DNA of 64,000 nt, from NCBI RefSeq assembly GCF_002101375.1, contig NZ_CP015207.1, forward strand, positions 186,001 through 250,000, written 5' to 3'. This stretch comes from Sporosarcina ureae. GTDB taxonomy: Bacteria; Bacillota; Bacilli; Bacillales_A; Planococcaceae. The position numbers were made by a program, and so were the translations under genes. The notes beneath the pieces were generated by a model that did not search any database, was not told the DNA's origin, and saw only the letters and a list, made by a program, of their open reading frames with translations. Of this stretch, positions 9,367 to 17,699 are shown in pieces. Every line of letters begins with the position of its first letter. The stretch's first letter is position 1.

Positions 9367-9397
9367 TTCTTAAAAAACCTGGTTCCAAATAATCCTT
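9367..9397 (+). other. candidate Ter (replication terminator) site 1
   Basis: 31 bp ending in CCTGGTTCCAAATAATCCTT. It matches the minus-strand site upstream of rtp (21235-21265) at all but a few left-hand positions. The core GGTTCCAAATAATC resembles the B. subtilis Ter core GTACYAAATNTTC (recalled consensus). The orientation is opposite to the rtp-proximal copy. Confidence 0.6.
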
Positions 9398-9652
9398 CTT
9401 CATATACTATTATACGCATCATGTAAACTAACACACCAAACATATCGCACGTGCAGCAATCAAGGAAGGGAGATCGGGGAGTGCAATGGTAATATCATGC
9501 ATGGAGAAAAGGCGAGAAATGCAAAAAAACGTTATGTAAAGATAAAACTTCAGTAATTATATCAACAAAAAAGAAACACGAACATACAAGCGTCAAAAAA
9601 ATGGTATACTAGGCAAGGTTTATGAATATCGGTAAGTTTATATGGATATATG

Positions 9653-9683
9653 ATCTTATTGAAGATGGTTCCAAATAATCCTT
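9653..9683 (+). other. candidate Ter site 2
   Basis: Same 31-bp element as site 1 and in the same orientation, 286 bp further right. The right 18 bases TGGTTCCAAATAATCCTT are identical and the left half is diverged (TCTTATTGAAGA). Tandem same-direction Ter sites are typical of fork traps. Confidence 0.58.
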
Positions 9684-10127
9684 GTCTATACAATATTCCT
9701 CGCACCATATCATCTAACAAACATTGACTACAACACGTAAAGTAATCAAGTACACCATCTTCGAATACATAAAAAAAAGATTAAGCAGATTATTCGGAAG
9801 AGAAGAGGGCCATCAGATGTTTGATGATAGGATAACCAAAATGAAAAGTATTTGTCGATGATTTTTCATAATAAAAGCTTATAAAAGTGATAGGTTGACG
9901 GATTAAGCAGTACGTTAAAATTGTCTGGTCGGGTTAAGCTAGTAAGATGGATCATTACGACAGTAAAACAACATCTAAAATGTAGAACGAAAAAACAATA
10001 AATAGTGTTTGCCGAAGAAAATAAACGACAAACACATAAACAGTGCATAAATGTCGTAAAGCTTGAAGTTAACTTGTTGGGCAATTATAATTAGCCGAGC
10101 GCATAATTCAGCGAAAAAAGCGCTAAT

Positions 10128-10221
<94 letters not shown>

Positions 10222-10240
10222 TCCAAGTATCCTTCTCGCC

Positions 10241-10615
10241 CTAGCTTTCTACGCGATGCTTATAATCTTTTGTCTTAATGTCATCAAAATCGATATGTCC
10301 TACACTGTACTCAATGACATCATTAATAAATAGCTTGTGATCTTTTGCGAACTTTTTAACCGATTCTAATAACTCTTGATCATATGTGGTTTTATATTGG
10401 ATTCGATCTATTGGTCGTAAATTCTTATCGTACTCAATAACTCCTGCAGCTAATACGTTCCGTAAACCATTTTCTAATAAATAATTGCTATATGTATCAA
10501 GTTCTTCAGATAATCCTTTTAATTGCTCTAAAATTTCCTGACTGATATTCGTACGGAATTTAATCCGTGTTTCATCTGTAGTTTGAATCATTCTTCCACC
10601 CACTAATTTCCACAT
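10241..10615 (-). CDS. small protein with two ribbon-helix-helix-like halves
   Basis: The protein is 124 residues. The ATG follows TAGGAGGAATAGATA on the minus strand. Two consecutive halves align: IKFRTNISQEILEQLKGLSEE ending in SNYLLENGL, and IQYKTTYDQELLESVKKFAKD ending in INDVIEYSV. Each has a beta strand followed by two helices, the ribbon-helix-helix layout, so one chain could form an intramolecular DNA-binding dimer (inference). I recall relatives in Bacillaceae annotated 'rRNA methyltransferase', but no methyltransferase motif is visible and that label is doubtful. It sits 48 bp from the dif-like site and 43 bp downstream of the IPP isomerase gene in the same orientation. Confidence 0.75.
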   Translation of the reverse strand: MWKLVGGRMIQTTDETRIKFRTNISQEILEQLKGLSEELDTYSNYLLENGLRNVLAAGVIEYDKNLRPIDRIQYKTTYDQELLESVKKFAKDHKLFINDVIEYSVGHIDFDDIKTKDYKHRVES

Positions 10616-10658
10616 TATCTATTCCTCCTAATTTAATAAAAACTCGCAAATAGTATAT

Positions 10659-11690
10659 TCACGAGTTTATCTTTTGTAATCGATCTGTTTGTCGCAACGC
10701 CAGGATATTTGCAGAACCTGTTGCAAACATGGCCATACGTAATTCTAGTTCGCGGACTTCCATTGTCCGGAAAACACTCTCAGCTGATTGAGTAGCTTCT
10801 TCTAAAATTGCGCGACCAAAACCGACAAAATCTGCACCTAGCGCAATACATTTTGCAGCATCGACACCTGTATGAAGTCCACCGCTTGCGATCAGTAATT
10901 TATCATTCATATAAGGTTCGACCAGTCGTAGTGAATCTGTCGTTCGAATTCCCCATTCGCTAAACGCTGCGGCCGCTTGCTGTTTGATTGCAGTTGTACG
11001 GTATTTCTCTACTTGACTCCAAGATGTCCCACCTGCCCCGGCTACGTCAATGAATGACACACCGATATCTAGAAGTTTTTTAGCCGTTTGACCATCTATT
11101 CCCCATCCGACTTCTTTAATGCCGACGGGAACCGATAATTCACTGCATAATTTCTCAATTTTACATAATAAATTACTGAAATTCGTATTACCTTCTGGCT
11201 GAATAACTTCCTGTAAAACATTTATGTGCAGAACTAACGCATCTGCATCGGTATACTCGATAATTTGCCGACATTCATCAGCGGAAAATCCATAATTTAA
11301 CTGCACTGCACCTAAATTCGCGATAATGGGGATTGTTGGAGCGTATTTTCGTAATGCAAATGAAGGACGGAATGCCTTACTTTCTATTAAAGCACGCGTC
11401 GAACCTAACGCCAGTGCCCAGCCTCTTTGTTCTGCAGCAAGTGCGAGATTTCGGTTAATCGTTTCTGCAAAGTCCGCACCACCAGTCATCGAACTTACTA
11501 AAAAAGGTGTTTTACATGATTTATTTAGAAAGTGTTGCTCTGTATTGATTTCGTCAAATGATAATTCAGGTAAGGCATTATGTAGAAATTCATACTGCTC
11601 CAAACCCGTCGTGATCGCATTTCCAGTGACATGTTCATCCAACACGATTTGAATATGCTGTGCTTTCCGGTCATTCAATTGCTTGCCCAT
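10659..11690 (-). CDS. fni: type 2 isopentenyl-diphosphate isomerase (FMN-dependent)
   Basis: The protein is 343 residues, standard for Idi-2. The ATG is behind TAGGAGCTAAAATC. Family signatures are present: RKAQHIQIVLDE at the start, FLVSSMTGGADFAETINRNLA, ALGSTRALIE, VLHINVLQEVIQPEGN (the family's catalytic-region Gln), GIKEVGWGIDGQTAKKLLD, DVAGAGGTSW and the phosphate-binding IASGGLHTGVDAAKCIALGADFVG. It interconverts IPP and DMAPP with FMN and Mg2+ in isoprenoid synthesis and is soluble. A terminator separates it from modC upstream, so it has its own promoter. Confidence 0.96.
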   Translation of the reverse strand: MGKQLNDRKAQHIQIVLDEHVTGNAITTGLEQYEFLHNALPELSFDEINTEQHFLNKSCKTPFLVSSMTGGADFAETINRNLALAAEQRGWALALGSTRALIESKAFRPSFALRKYAPTIPIIANLGAVQLNYGFSADECRQIIEYTDADALVLHINVLQEVIQPEGNTNFSNLLCKIEKLCSELSVPVGIKEVGWGIDGQTAKKLLDIGVSFIDVAGAGGTSWSQVEKYRTTAIKQQAAAAFSEWGIRTTDSLRLVEPYMNDKLLIASGGLHTGVDAAKCIALGADFVGFGRAILEEATQSAESVFRTMEVRELELRMAMFATGSANILALRQTDRLQKINS

Positions 11691-11771
11691 GATTTTAGCT
11701 CCTATCTACTTATACATCCATTTCTGTCTTTGCCGGCTACTATGAATTATAGCGGTTCTATTTCGATTACA

Positions 11772-11812
11772 CAAAAAATAAAAGCTCTGATAGGAAATCG
11801 GAGCTTTGTGTT
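11772..11812 (-). terminator. terminator of the modABC operon
   Basis: AAAGCTCTGAT pairs with ATCGGAGCTTT around AGGAA. The A-rich left flank gives a U-tract on the minus strand. It lies just after the modC stop. Confidence 0.8.
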
Positions 11813-11814
11813 CT

Positions 11815-12483
11815 TTAATATGTTGACACTACATATCTTTTCCATTTCTCATCCATTATTTGTCCTCGTTCAAGGTACATAATGCGATCGCCAAGATGTT
11901 CTGCTTCATCGAGATCATGCGTCACAATAATGAACGGGATTTTCCACATGTCATGTAAACGTAAAAGCTCAGTTTGACACTGTTTCCGCGTTTCTTTATC
12001 GAGAGCTGACAACGGTTCATCCAGTAATAACACAGAAGGTTGTGTGGCAAGTGCACGAGCCAACGCTACACGTTGTTTTTCCCCGCCTGAAATCTGATGG
12101 GGATACTTCTGCAATAAATGCTTAATCCCCAGTACTTGTAGCAACTGGTGAATCATTTCATTACAATTTTTCCGCTCATTCTTTTTCACGCCGAACCAAA
12201 TATTTTTCTCCACCGTCATATGTGGAAACAACGCATAGTCTTGGAATAAATAACCGATTTGCCGATCGCGAGCGGGCAACGGCTTTTCATCAGTTTTGAA
12301 AAAAATGTGTTCATTCGAAACAATCAAGCCGTGATCCGGGTGTGTAAGCCCGGCAATATAGTTTAAAATCGTTGTTTTACCTGAGCCGGATGGACCGACT
12401 AACACCATGATTTCGTTGCACATTTCAAAATGAATGTTCATCTCAAAATGTGCGAGTTGTTGATTAATGTCTACATGTAGCAT
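11815..12483 (-). CDS. modC: molybdate-type ABC transporter ATP-binding protein
   Basis: The protein is 222 residues from the ATG at 12483, chosen because AGGGG lies 7 bases upstream; a TTG two codons earlier is weaker. It has Walker A GPSGSGKT, a Q-loop YLFQDYALFPHMTV, signature ISGGEKQRVALARALA, Walker B VLLLDEPLSALD, and the H-loop VTHDLDEAE. It is shorter than E. coli ModC (about 350) because the C-terminal molybdate-sensing MOP domain is absent. It energises oxyanion import with the permease 18 bp upstream. The tungstate alternative (TupC/WtpC) cannot be excluded. Confidence 0.88.
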   Translation of the reverse strand: MLHVDINQQLAHFEMNIHFEMCNEIMVLVGPSGSGKTTILNYIAGLTHPDHGLIVSNEHIFFKTDEKPLPARDRQIGYLFQDYALFPHMTVEKNIWFGVKKNERKNCNEMIHQLLQVLGIKHLLQKYPHQISGGEKQRVALARALATQPSVLLLDEPLSALDKETRKQCQTELLRLHDMWKIPFIIVTHDLDEAEHLGDRIMYLERGQIMDEKWKRYVVSTY

Positions 12484-12501
12484 GTCCAATCCCCTTTCGA
12501 C

Positions 12502-13185
12502 TCAAGATTTCGTAAACCGTCTAATATTGCGCTTGCTCCACCAATTCACCCATAAAATCAAACTGAAGCCGAATGTACTGATCATGATGACCCAAAACGT
12601 AGCTTTTTCCATTTGTCCTGATTCTACCGCGAAATAAATCGCCATCGGAATCGTGTCAGTTCTGCCTGGTATGTATCCCGCAAGCATTAACGTAGCACCG
12701 AATTCACCAAGGCCTCTTGCGAAAGACAACACCAATCCGGCGAGTAACCCTGGCCAAGCGAGTGGGAATACAACGGACCAGAATACACGCCATTCCGAAG
12801 CGCCCATCGTACGCGCTGCATTCGATAATCGTTCATCGAGACTTTCAAAAGCGGCTGCTGCACTTTGATACATCAGTGGAAATGATACGACAATAGACGC
12901 GATCACAGCACCAATCCACGTAAAGACAATTTGAAAATCGAACCATTCAAGCAGCCAACTACCGATCCAGCCCTGTTTGCCAAATAAAATGAGTAAACCA
13001 AAGCCGACGACGGTCGGTGGTAACACAAGAGGCAATAAAAATAATGCTTCCAATAGGCTTTTTCCGAAAAAATCACGTTTCGCAAGCAAATACGCAATGA
13101 ACACACCTACTGCAAACACAAAGATAGTGGAGATAGCAGCTACTTTCAAAGATAATACTAAAGGGGAATAATCCATATCCAGCAC
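12502..13185 (-). CDS. modB: molybdate ABC transporter permease
   Basis: The protein is 227 residues. It starts at GTG (13185) behind GGGAGAAGGC. About five membrane helices are seen. The binding-protein-dependent permease loop reads ASEWRVFWSVVFPLAWPGLLAGLVLSFARGLGEFG, with the EAA-like motif that docks on ModC. Adjacent TLMLAGYIPGRTDTIPMAIY is characteristic of ModB. The spacing of 18 bp to both modA and modC fits a tight operon. Closest known arrangement is yvgL-yvgM of B. subtilis. Confidence 0.93.
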   Translation of the reverse strand: MLDMDYSPLVLSLKVAAISTIFVFAVGVFIAYLLAKRDFFGKSLLEALFLLPLVLPPTVVGFGLLILFGKQGWIGSWLLEWFDFQIVFTWIGAVIASIVVSFPLMYQSAAAAFESLDERLSNAARTMGASEWRVFWSVVFPLAWPGLLAGLVLSFARGLGEFGATLMLAGYIPGRTDTIPMAIYFAVESGQMEKATFWVIMISTFGFSLILWVNWWSKRNIRRFTKS

Positions 13186-13203
13186 GCCTTCTCCCTCTTT
13201 CCT

Positions 13204-14001
13204 TTACTTAAATCCGAACTTCTGCAACGTTTCTTTTCCTTCATCACCAGTCAAATAATCAAGAAATTGCTGTGCGGCTTCTTGATGTTTGGATTCAGCC
13301 ACGACAGCGGCCGGGTATACAATCGGCTCGTGCCAGTCGGCTTCAGATTCTGCCAATGTTTTTACATCATCTGAAATGAATGCATCACTGGAATATACGA
13401 CGCCATATTCTACGTTACCCATTTCTACGTGTGTCAGTACTTGCCGTACGTCTGACCCTAGAACTAACTTGTCTTGCAAAGGTTTCCAGAGATCTAAGCT
13501 TTCAAATGTTTCTTTCGTATAACGACCAACCGGAACTGATTCAGGCTCACCTACTGCCAAATGATCGATAATTGCTGGATCCAAGTCTTTGAATGAAGAA
13601 ATCGCACTGTCGGAATCTTTATGTGTAATCAAAACAAGTGCGTTTTCCGCGAAATTTTTTCTGGATTCATTGACAAGTAACTCTTTATCTTGCATGTCGT
13701 TCATATCTTTTGAACTGGCAGACAAGAATACGTCAGAAGGGGCGCCATTTTCAATAGACGTTGCCAATTTTCCTGAGCTTCCGAAGTTGTATATTACAGA
13801 GATCCCTTCATGAGCTTCTTCAAAAGATCGTTTTAACTCTTCCAATGCATCCGTCAAACTTGCAGCCGCAGAAATGATCAGTTCCACTTTCGGTGTTTCC
13901 TGATCTAGTGCTTCTGTGTTTCCAGTTTCATTCTTATCTGAACATCCGACTAGAAAAACAGCTAACAGAACGAAAAAAGCAGAAAGTGACAATCGTTTCA
14001 T
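13204..14001 (-). CDS. modA: molybdate ABC transporter substrate-binding lipoprotein
   Basis: The protein is 265 residues when started at the ATG at 14001, which has GTAGGGGATACATA upstream; seven extra residues upstream are possible but lack a binding site. The signal peptide ends in a lipobox, VFLVGC (Cys20). The mature protein has the ModA pattern ISAAASLTDALEELK, FNFGSSGKLATSIENGAPSDVFLSA and VALITHKDSD-like segments, then GEPESVPVGRYTKETFE and DVRQVLTHVEMGNVEYGVVYSSDA. It binds molybdate (or tungstate) outside the membrane. It is first in modABC, divergent from a putative molybdate-responsive regulator. Confidence 0.94.
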   Translation of the reverse strand: MKRLSLSAFFVLLAVFLVGCSDKNETGNTEALDQETPKVELIISAAASLTDALEELKRSFEEAHEGISVIYNFGSSGKLATSIENGAPSDVFLSASSKDMNDMQDKELLVNESRKNFAENALVLITHKDSDSAISSFKDLDPAIIDHLAVGEPESVPVGRYTKETFESLDLWKPLQDKLVLGSDVRQVLTHVEMGNVEYGVVYSSDAFISDDVKTLAESEADWHEPIVYPAAVVAESKHQEAAQQFLDYLTGDEGKETLQKFGFK

Positions 14002-14028
14002 TATGTATCCCCTACTTCTCAATTACTT

Positions 14029-14060
14029 ATAACTAGATATAACTAAATATATCTAGTTAT
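14029..14060. promoter_or_regulatory. 13-bp perfect inverted repeat, likely operator for modABC/regulator
   Basis: ATAACTAGATATA, six bases, then TATATCTAGTTAT. It starts 28 bp upstream of the modA start codon in the 157-bp divergent gap. Its position fits repression of modABC, probably by the divergent HTH protein (inference). Confidence 0.75.
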
Positions 14061-14158
14061 ATATGGAATCATCATATTATGCTTTATGACACTTGTCAAT
14101 TTTGCAATTAGTGATGATTTGTCGGAAGATAGATGTACTATTCTTGGAGGGTTGAGAC

Positions 14159-15112
14159 ATGACAAATCTAGAACATGACATTTCCTATACGACCGATGAA
14201 ATCGCTCAATTATTGAAAGTATCGAAATTAACGGTGTACGACATCATTAAAAAGGGAGAAATCCGTGCCTATCGCGTGGGACGTCAAATGCGTGTCGATG
14301 CTGTGGATTTAACAGCGTATAAAGAACGATTGAAAAGCGGTGGTGAATCTGCTCCAGTGCCTTCGAATTCGCTGATCCAACAAGTCACTGCGTCAGCATC
14401 TGCAACGGACAAACAAATCATCATCAGCGGACAGGATTTGAGCCTGGACATTATTGCCAGTCACATAGAAGAATCCGGACTTTATCAGCCATTGCGATCA
14501 TTCTCTGGTAGTTTAAACAGCTTGATCAAGATGTATCAAGGCCAAGCCGACATCGTCAGTACGCATTTATTTGATGGAGAAACTGGTGAATACAATCTAC
14601 CGTATATTAAACGGCTGCTTACTGGACACTCTTATATGGTCATCCATTTGCTTGGCAGAAAAGCAGGCTTATATGTGCAAAAGGATAATCCGAAGCAACT
14701 ACAGAACTGGTCGGATCTCGCGCAACCGGGAATATGCCTTATGAACCGTGAGAAAGGCTCTGGAGCTCGTGTTTTGCTGGATGAGCAACTACTTATCGCA
14801 GGAATTACGGGCCCTTCTATTAACGGCTATGACGATGAGGAGCTGAATCACATGGCTGTAGCGACACGAATCGCTTCGGGTCATGCAGATGTAGGCGTCG
14901 GAATCGAAAAAACTGCTCGATTACTAGATGTAGACTTTATTCCATTGATACAGGAGCAGTATGATTTAGTACTGATTAAAACGGCTGAAAACGAAAAACT
15001 GCGCGAGCTCATAGTCAAGACACTGAACTCAACCTCATTCAAAGAAAAACTAGCTGTGATGGGTGGCTACGACTTAACAAGAACAGGAACTATTTTGTAT
15101 GAAACCGTATAG
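14159..15112 (+). CDS. one-component regulator: excisionase-type HTH fused to a periplasmic-binding-like domain (YvgK-like)
   Basis: The protein is 317 residues. The ATG follows TTGGAGGGTTGAGAC. Residues about 9-55 form a MerR/excisionase-type DNA-binding domain (YTTDEIAQLLKVSKLTVYD, then YRVGRQMRVD). Residues about 95-315 form a type 2 periplasmic-binding-like sensor with RSFSGSLNSLIKMYQGQADIVS, MNREKGSGARVLLDEQL and ASGHADVGVGIE, as in B. subtilis YvgK and the PBP half of molybdenum-pathway proteins. Being divergent from modABC, it most likely senses molybdate in the cytoplasm and controls that operon through the palindrome at 14029-14060 (inference). No membrane segment is present, consistent with an intracellular sensor. 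Confidence 0.88.
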   Translation: MTNLEHDISYTTDEIAQLLKVSKLTVYDIIKKGEIRAYRVGRQMRVDAVDLTAYKERLKSGGESAPVPSNSLIQQVTASASATDKQIIISGQDLSLDIIASHIEESGLYQPLRSFSGSLNSLIKMYQGQADIVSTHLFDGETGEYNLPYIKRLLTGHSYMVIHLLGRKAGLYVQKDNPKQLQNWSDLAQPGICLMNREKGSGARVLLDEQLLIAGITGPSINGYDDEELNHMAVATRIASGHADVGVGIEKTARLLDVDFIPLIQEQYDLVLIKTAENEKLRELIVKTLNSTSFKEKLAVMGGYDLTRTGTILYETV

Positions 15113-15129
15113 AGACAGTGGGACAGTGC

Positions 15130-15268
15130 GCGTTTCGCTCATTAATTCGTATAAGCGCTCATAGTTCATGCGTATCCGCTCTATGGTCATCGCCAAACGC
15201 TCTATCACGGTCCGTAACCGCTCATACTTTCCAGCAAGCGCTCTATCAAGCCCTATATCCGCTCATGA
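15130..15268 (+). repeat. dispersed intergenic repeat, copy A: seven CGCTCAT/CGCTCTAT motifs at 20-21-bp spacing
   Basis: Motif starts are 15136, 15156, 15177, 15198, 15219, 15239 and 15260. The order is CAT, CAT, CTAT, CTAT, CAT, CTAT, CAT. Spacers also match copies B and C. It lies between convergent genes. Open frames across it are a by-product of the 21-base period. Confidence 0.85.
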
Positions 15269-15373
15269 GCCTCCGACAGTGTGAACTTAAACATCTCACG
15301 TATCACTACATCCGGTATTCATTTCAATGAAATCCCATACTATTCACCTGTCCACTCTTCTAAACAACTCCAT

Positions 15374-15403
15374 AAAAAAAGTAACCCACCTTAGGCGGGT
15401 TAC
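15374..15403 (-). terminator. terminator of the AI-2E family gene
   Basis: GTAACCCACC and GGCGGGTTAC form a 10-bp stem with one mismatch; an A7 tract on the left is the U-tract of the minus strand. The stop codon lies inside the stem. Confidence 0.85.
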
Positions 15404-16641
15404 TCTCTGTCGTCTTCATAATACTCTTCAATCGAATCTGTCTCATAATACATTTCTTCTTGCGTCTCAAAGCGATTGTATCGCAACGTGAACAAATAAA
15501 ACACATGCGTGGCGACTACTTTCAGCAATGCATATGCTGGAATCCCGAGAATCACTCCAGCGACGCCGAACAGCGAGCCGGCCGTCAGTAAAACGAAGAT
15601 AATGGTGATCGGGTGAATATGTAGCGACTTCCCCATGATCTGAGGCGAAATAAATTTCCCTTCAACCACTTGCACAATCGTCCAAACAATCGCAAGCTTC
15701 ACAAGCATGAATGGCGACGTGACCATCGCAATAATAGCGGCAGGCGTGATCGCAATCACTGGCCCAAGATACGGCACGATACTTGTGAACATCGCAAGTA
15801 CCCCAAGCAATAATGCATATTTCATTTTAATAATTAAGAAGCCGATCGATACCATGATCCCGATCGCAATCGCCACCAAAATCTGCCCTTGAATATACGC
15901 GCTAATTTGTCTGTCCGCATCGCGGAAAATGATCGATGCATCATCACGCAAACGTGGTGGCAACATGCGCAAAATCATCTGAGGTAACTTCTCGCCATCC
16001 TTCAATAGATAAAATAGAATGAGCGGCACGGTGACGATGCTCAAGATAATTCCAGTAAGCGCGGAAACGAATGACGTCACGCCTGATGCGATACCACCTA
16101 TCGTCTCCGTGAAGAACTTTCCGATGCTCGCAAAGCCCGAATCGAGGAACGTATTGACGTTAAAGTTGAACCCTTGATAGACAGAACCGAAAATAGAATT
16201 CCGTAAAAAATTATCCATGTCTAGGATCAACTGTTTGAAATACGTTGGAAATTCATCGAATAAATTGATCGTCTGCAAACGCAGGAACGGTAACACTAAG
16301 AAAATCACTAATGTCAGTAAACCAGCAGCGGCTAGTAAGATGATTAAAATGCCATAGACGCGTGGTATGCGCAAACGTTCTTCCAAAAAGCGAAGAATGG
16401 GACGCATTAAGTAGTATAAAATCGTCGCGAGCACTACCGGCAAGACGACAGTTGAGAAAAATACTTGAATCGGATAGAAAATAAATGAAACTTGAGTGAA
16501 GACCAAGATGATCAATCCAATGAACAATAAACAAAGCAATACAAACAATGTAGATTGACCACCGAGAAATCCGACGATTGGTGATGTCGAACGAATAGAC
16601 CAGAAGTCTCGTAAAGAAGACTTTTTTGGTGGTTGCCTCAC
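15400..16641 (-). CDS. AI-2E family transporter
   Basis: The protein is 413 residues. It starts at GTG behind GGGGAGTG. About eight membrane helices are seen in the arrangement of the AI-2E/TqsA/PerM family: two N-terminal pairs (FVLLCLLFIGLIILVF and after), a soluble stretch at about 130-180, then a hydrophobic C-terminal half with GQILVAIAIGIMVSIGFLI, SIVPYLGPVIAITPAAIIAM and VEGKFISPQIMGKSLHIHP. The acidic tail (YYETDSIEEYYEDDRE) is cytoplasmic. Members have been linked to autoinducer release, Na+(Li+)/H+ antiport and other roles, so the substrate is not predicted. It is 27 bp downstream of the LCP gene, probably cotranscribed. Confidence 0.9.
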   Translation of the reverse strand: MRQPPKKSSLRDFWSIRSTSPIVGFLGGQSTLFVLLCLLFIGLIILVFTQVSFIFYPIQVFFSTVVLPVVLATILYYLMRPILRFLEERLRIPRVYGILIILLAAAGLLTLVIFLVLPFLRLQTINLFDEFPTYFKQLILDMDNFLRNSIFGSVYQGFNFNVNTFLDSGFASIGKFFTETIGGIASGVTSFVSALTGIILSIVTVPLILFYLLKDGEKLPQMILRMLPPRLRDDASIIFRDADRQISAYIQGQILVAIAIGIMVSIGFLIIKMKYALLLGVLAMFTSIVPYLGPVIAITPAAIIAMVTSPFMLVKLAIVWTIVQVVEGKFISPQIMGKSLHIHPITIIFVLLTAGSLFGVAGVILGIPAYALLKVVATHVFYLFTLRYNRFETQEEMYYETDSIEEYYEDDRE

Positions 16642-16668
16642 CGATTCACTCCCCTTTTATTCGATCCG

Positions 16669-17625
16669 TTAAGGTGTAGTCAAAAACGAACGGATCGCTT
16701 CTCTGTTTTTATCTAAATCAATTTCAATTACAGATCCTGCATGGCTATATGAAGTGAAGGAATAACTGTCCTCCACTGGAATACGTAATGTCTGCAGATC
16801 AAGTTTCCGTTTTGCGATGACGGTTAGCACTCTTGTTAGCTCGTCTTTCGTCGTTAGATCCGTTTCAATGAAGTTATCGAGTGCGCCGGCTAATTTAGGT
16901 GCTTGCAAAACAGTCGACACGCTAAACAGCTCGTCTTTCATCGCTTGAATGACTTCCTGTTGGCGATTGACTCGTCCAAAGTCGCCTTCATCATCTGCGC
17001 GGAATCGGGCATAACCGAGTAACTCCTTACCGTTCAACCGCTGTACGCCTGGTTTTAGCGTGACACCGATTTTCTCGGACATTTCATTCTGTACATTCAT
17101 TTCGAGGCCTTTTGGAAACGTAATATCCATAATCGATTCGAAATTATCGAAATCGACGACTGCATAATGATGAATCGGAATATTGAACATCCCTGAAATC
17201 GTTTCTTTCGCCGTTTGCACTCCCCCTAAATAGTACGCGGTATTGAGCTTGTACGACTGATACCCTGGAATTTGTGCGTAAATATCACGCATGAATGAAA
17301 TTAAGTGCGCAGTTCCAGCGGTTTGGTCCCATGATAGCACCATCATCGTATCGGTACGATATTTTCCGGAACCGTCATTGTCGACGCCGAGCAATAAATA
17401 ATTTTCCGTCGTCGGATCTTGTGGACTCAGTAAGTCGCCCTGAAATTCTCCAGGGTCAATCTTACTCCCAGCCGTCATGGCCTTGCCTTGTTTATATTGA
17501 AAGTAACTATACGCTGATATGGTGATCGTGAAAAGCAATAGTAGAGTCATAAAAACTCTGCCCACGCGTAATTTACGCTTCTTTTTTCTACGTTGTGGCT
17601 GTTGTTCGTCGAAGTGTTCGTCCAT
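16669..17625 (-). CDS. LytR-CpsA-Psr (LCP) family cell-wall glycopolymer transferase
   Basis: The protein is 318 residues. A short basic cytoplasmic tail (QQPQRRKKKRKLRVGR) leads into one membrane helix (about residues 28-46), then an extracellular LCP domain. Typical LCP motifs are YLLLGVDNDG, RTDTMMVLSWD, SFMRDIYAQIPG, KLNTAYYLGG, HYAVVDFDNFESIMD and LLGYARFRADDEGDFGRVNRQQEVIQA with its conserved arginines. LCP enzymes attach teichoic acid or other glycopolymers to peptidoglycan outside the membrane (family knowledge). GGAGG lies 12 bases before the ATG, slightly far. The order LCP then AI-2E permease suggests one transcript. Confidence 0.93.
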   Translation of the reverse strand: MDEHFDEQQPQRRKKKRKLRVGRVFMTLLLLFTITISAYSYFQYKQGKAMTAGSKIDPGEFQGDLLSPQDPTTENYLLLGVDNDGSGKYRTDTMMVLSWDQTAGTAHLISFMRDIYAQIPGYQSYKLNTAYYLGGVQTAKETISGMFNIPIHHYAVVDFDNFESIMDITFPKGLEMNVQNEMSEKIGVTLKPGVQRLNGKELLGYARFRADDEGDFGRVNRQQEVIQAMKDELFSVSTVLQAPKLAGALDNFIETDLTTKDELTRVLTVIAKRKLDLQTLRIPVEDSYSFTSYSHAGSVIEIDLDKNREAIRSFLTTP

Positions 17626-17699
17626 GTGGCATTCATTCCTCCATTATCCGTGTGTATCCTGTTATGAGGACGTTTCTGTTCACAACGGGTTGCGTCCAG

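Larger units (their letters stand above)
9261..9780 (+). repeat. two imperfect tandem units carrying Ter-like sites
   Basis: Unit 1 begins near 9261 and unit 2 near 9575. Both contain CGAACATAC, then CG, then TGGTATACTA (9288-9297 and 9602-9611), GCAA, and after 64-92 bp the identical TGGTTCCAAATAATCCTT. Downstream of the first copy, GCACGTGCAGCAATCAAGG (from about 9449) closely matches GCACGTACAGCAACCAAGG just before the rtp start. Unit 1 therefore resembles the rtp control region. No rtp coding remnant was seen after either unit. Confidence 0.65.

Noticed and set aside
9408-9429. Second dif-like stretch ending CATGTAAACT
   Set aside because: The XerD-type arm is good, but the XerC arm is missing and it overlaps the degraded rtp-like control region; kept only as a remark.
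9866-10084. 72-residue minus-strand frame in the terminus gap
   Set aside because: No ribosome binding site, odd Cys/Phe-rich composition, AT-rich non-coding surroundings.
12190-12210. Ter-like ACCAAATATTTTTC inside modC
   Set aside because: Lies in a conserved coding stretch and lacks the left half and the TGGTTCC core.
15118-15330. 70-residue open frame across repeat copy A
   Set aside because: The frame arises from the 20-21-base period of the repeat; it has no ribosome binding site and similar frames fail in copies B and C.
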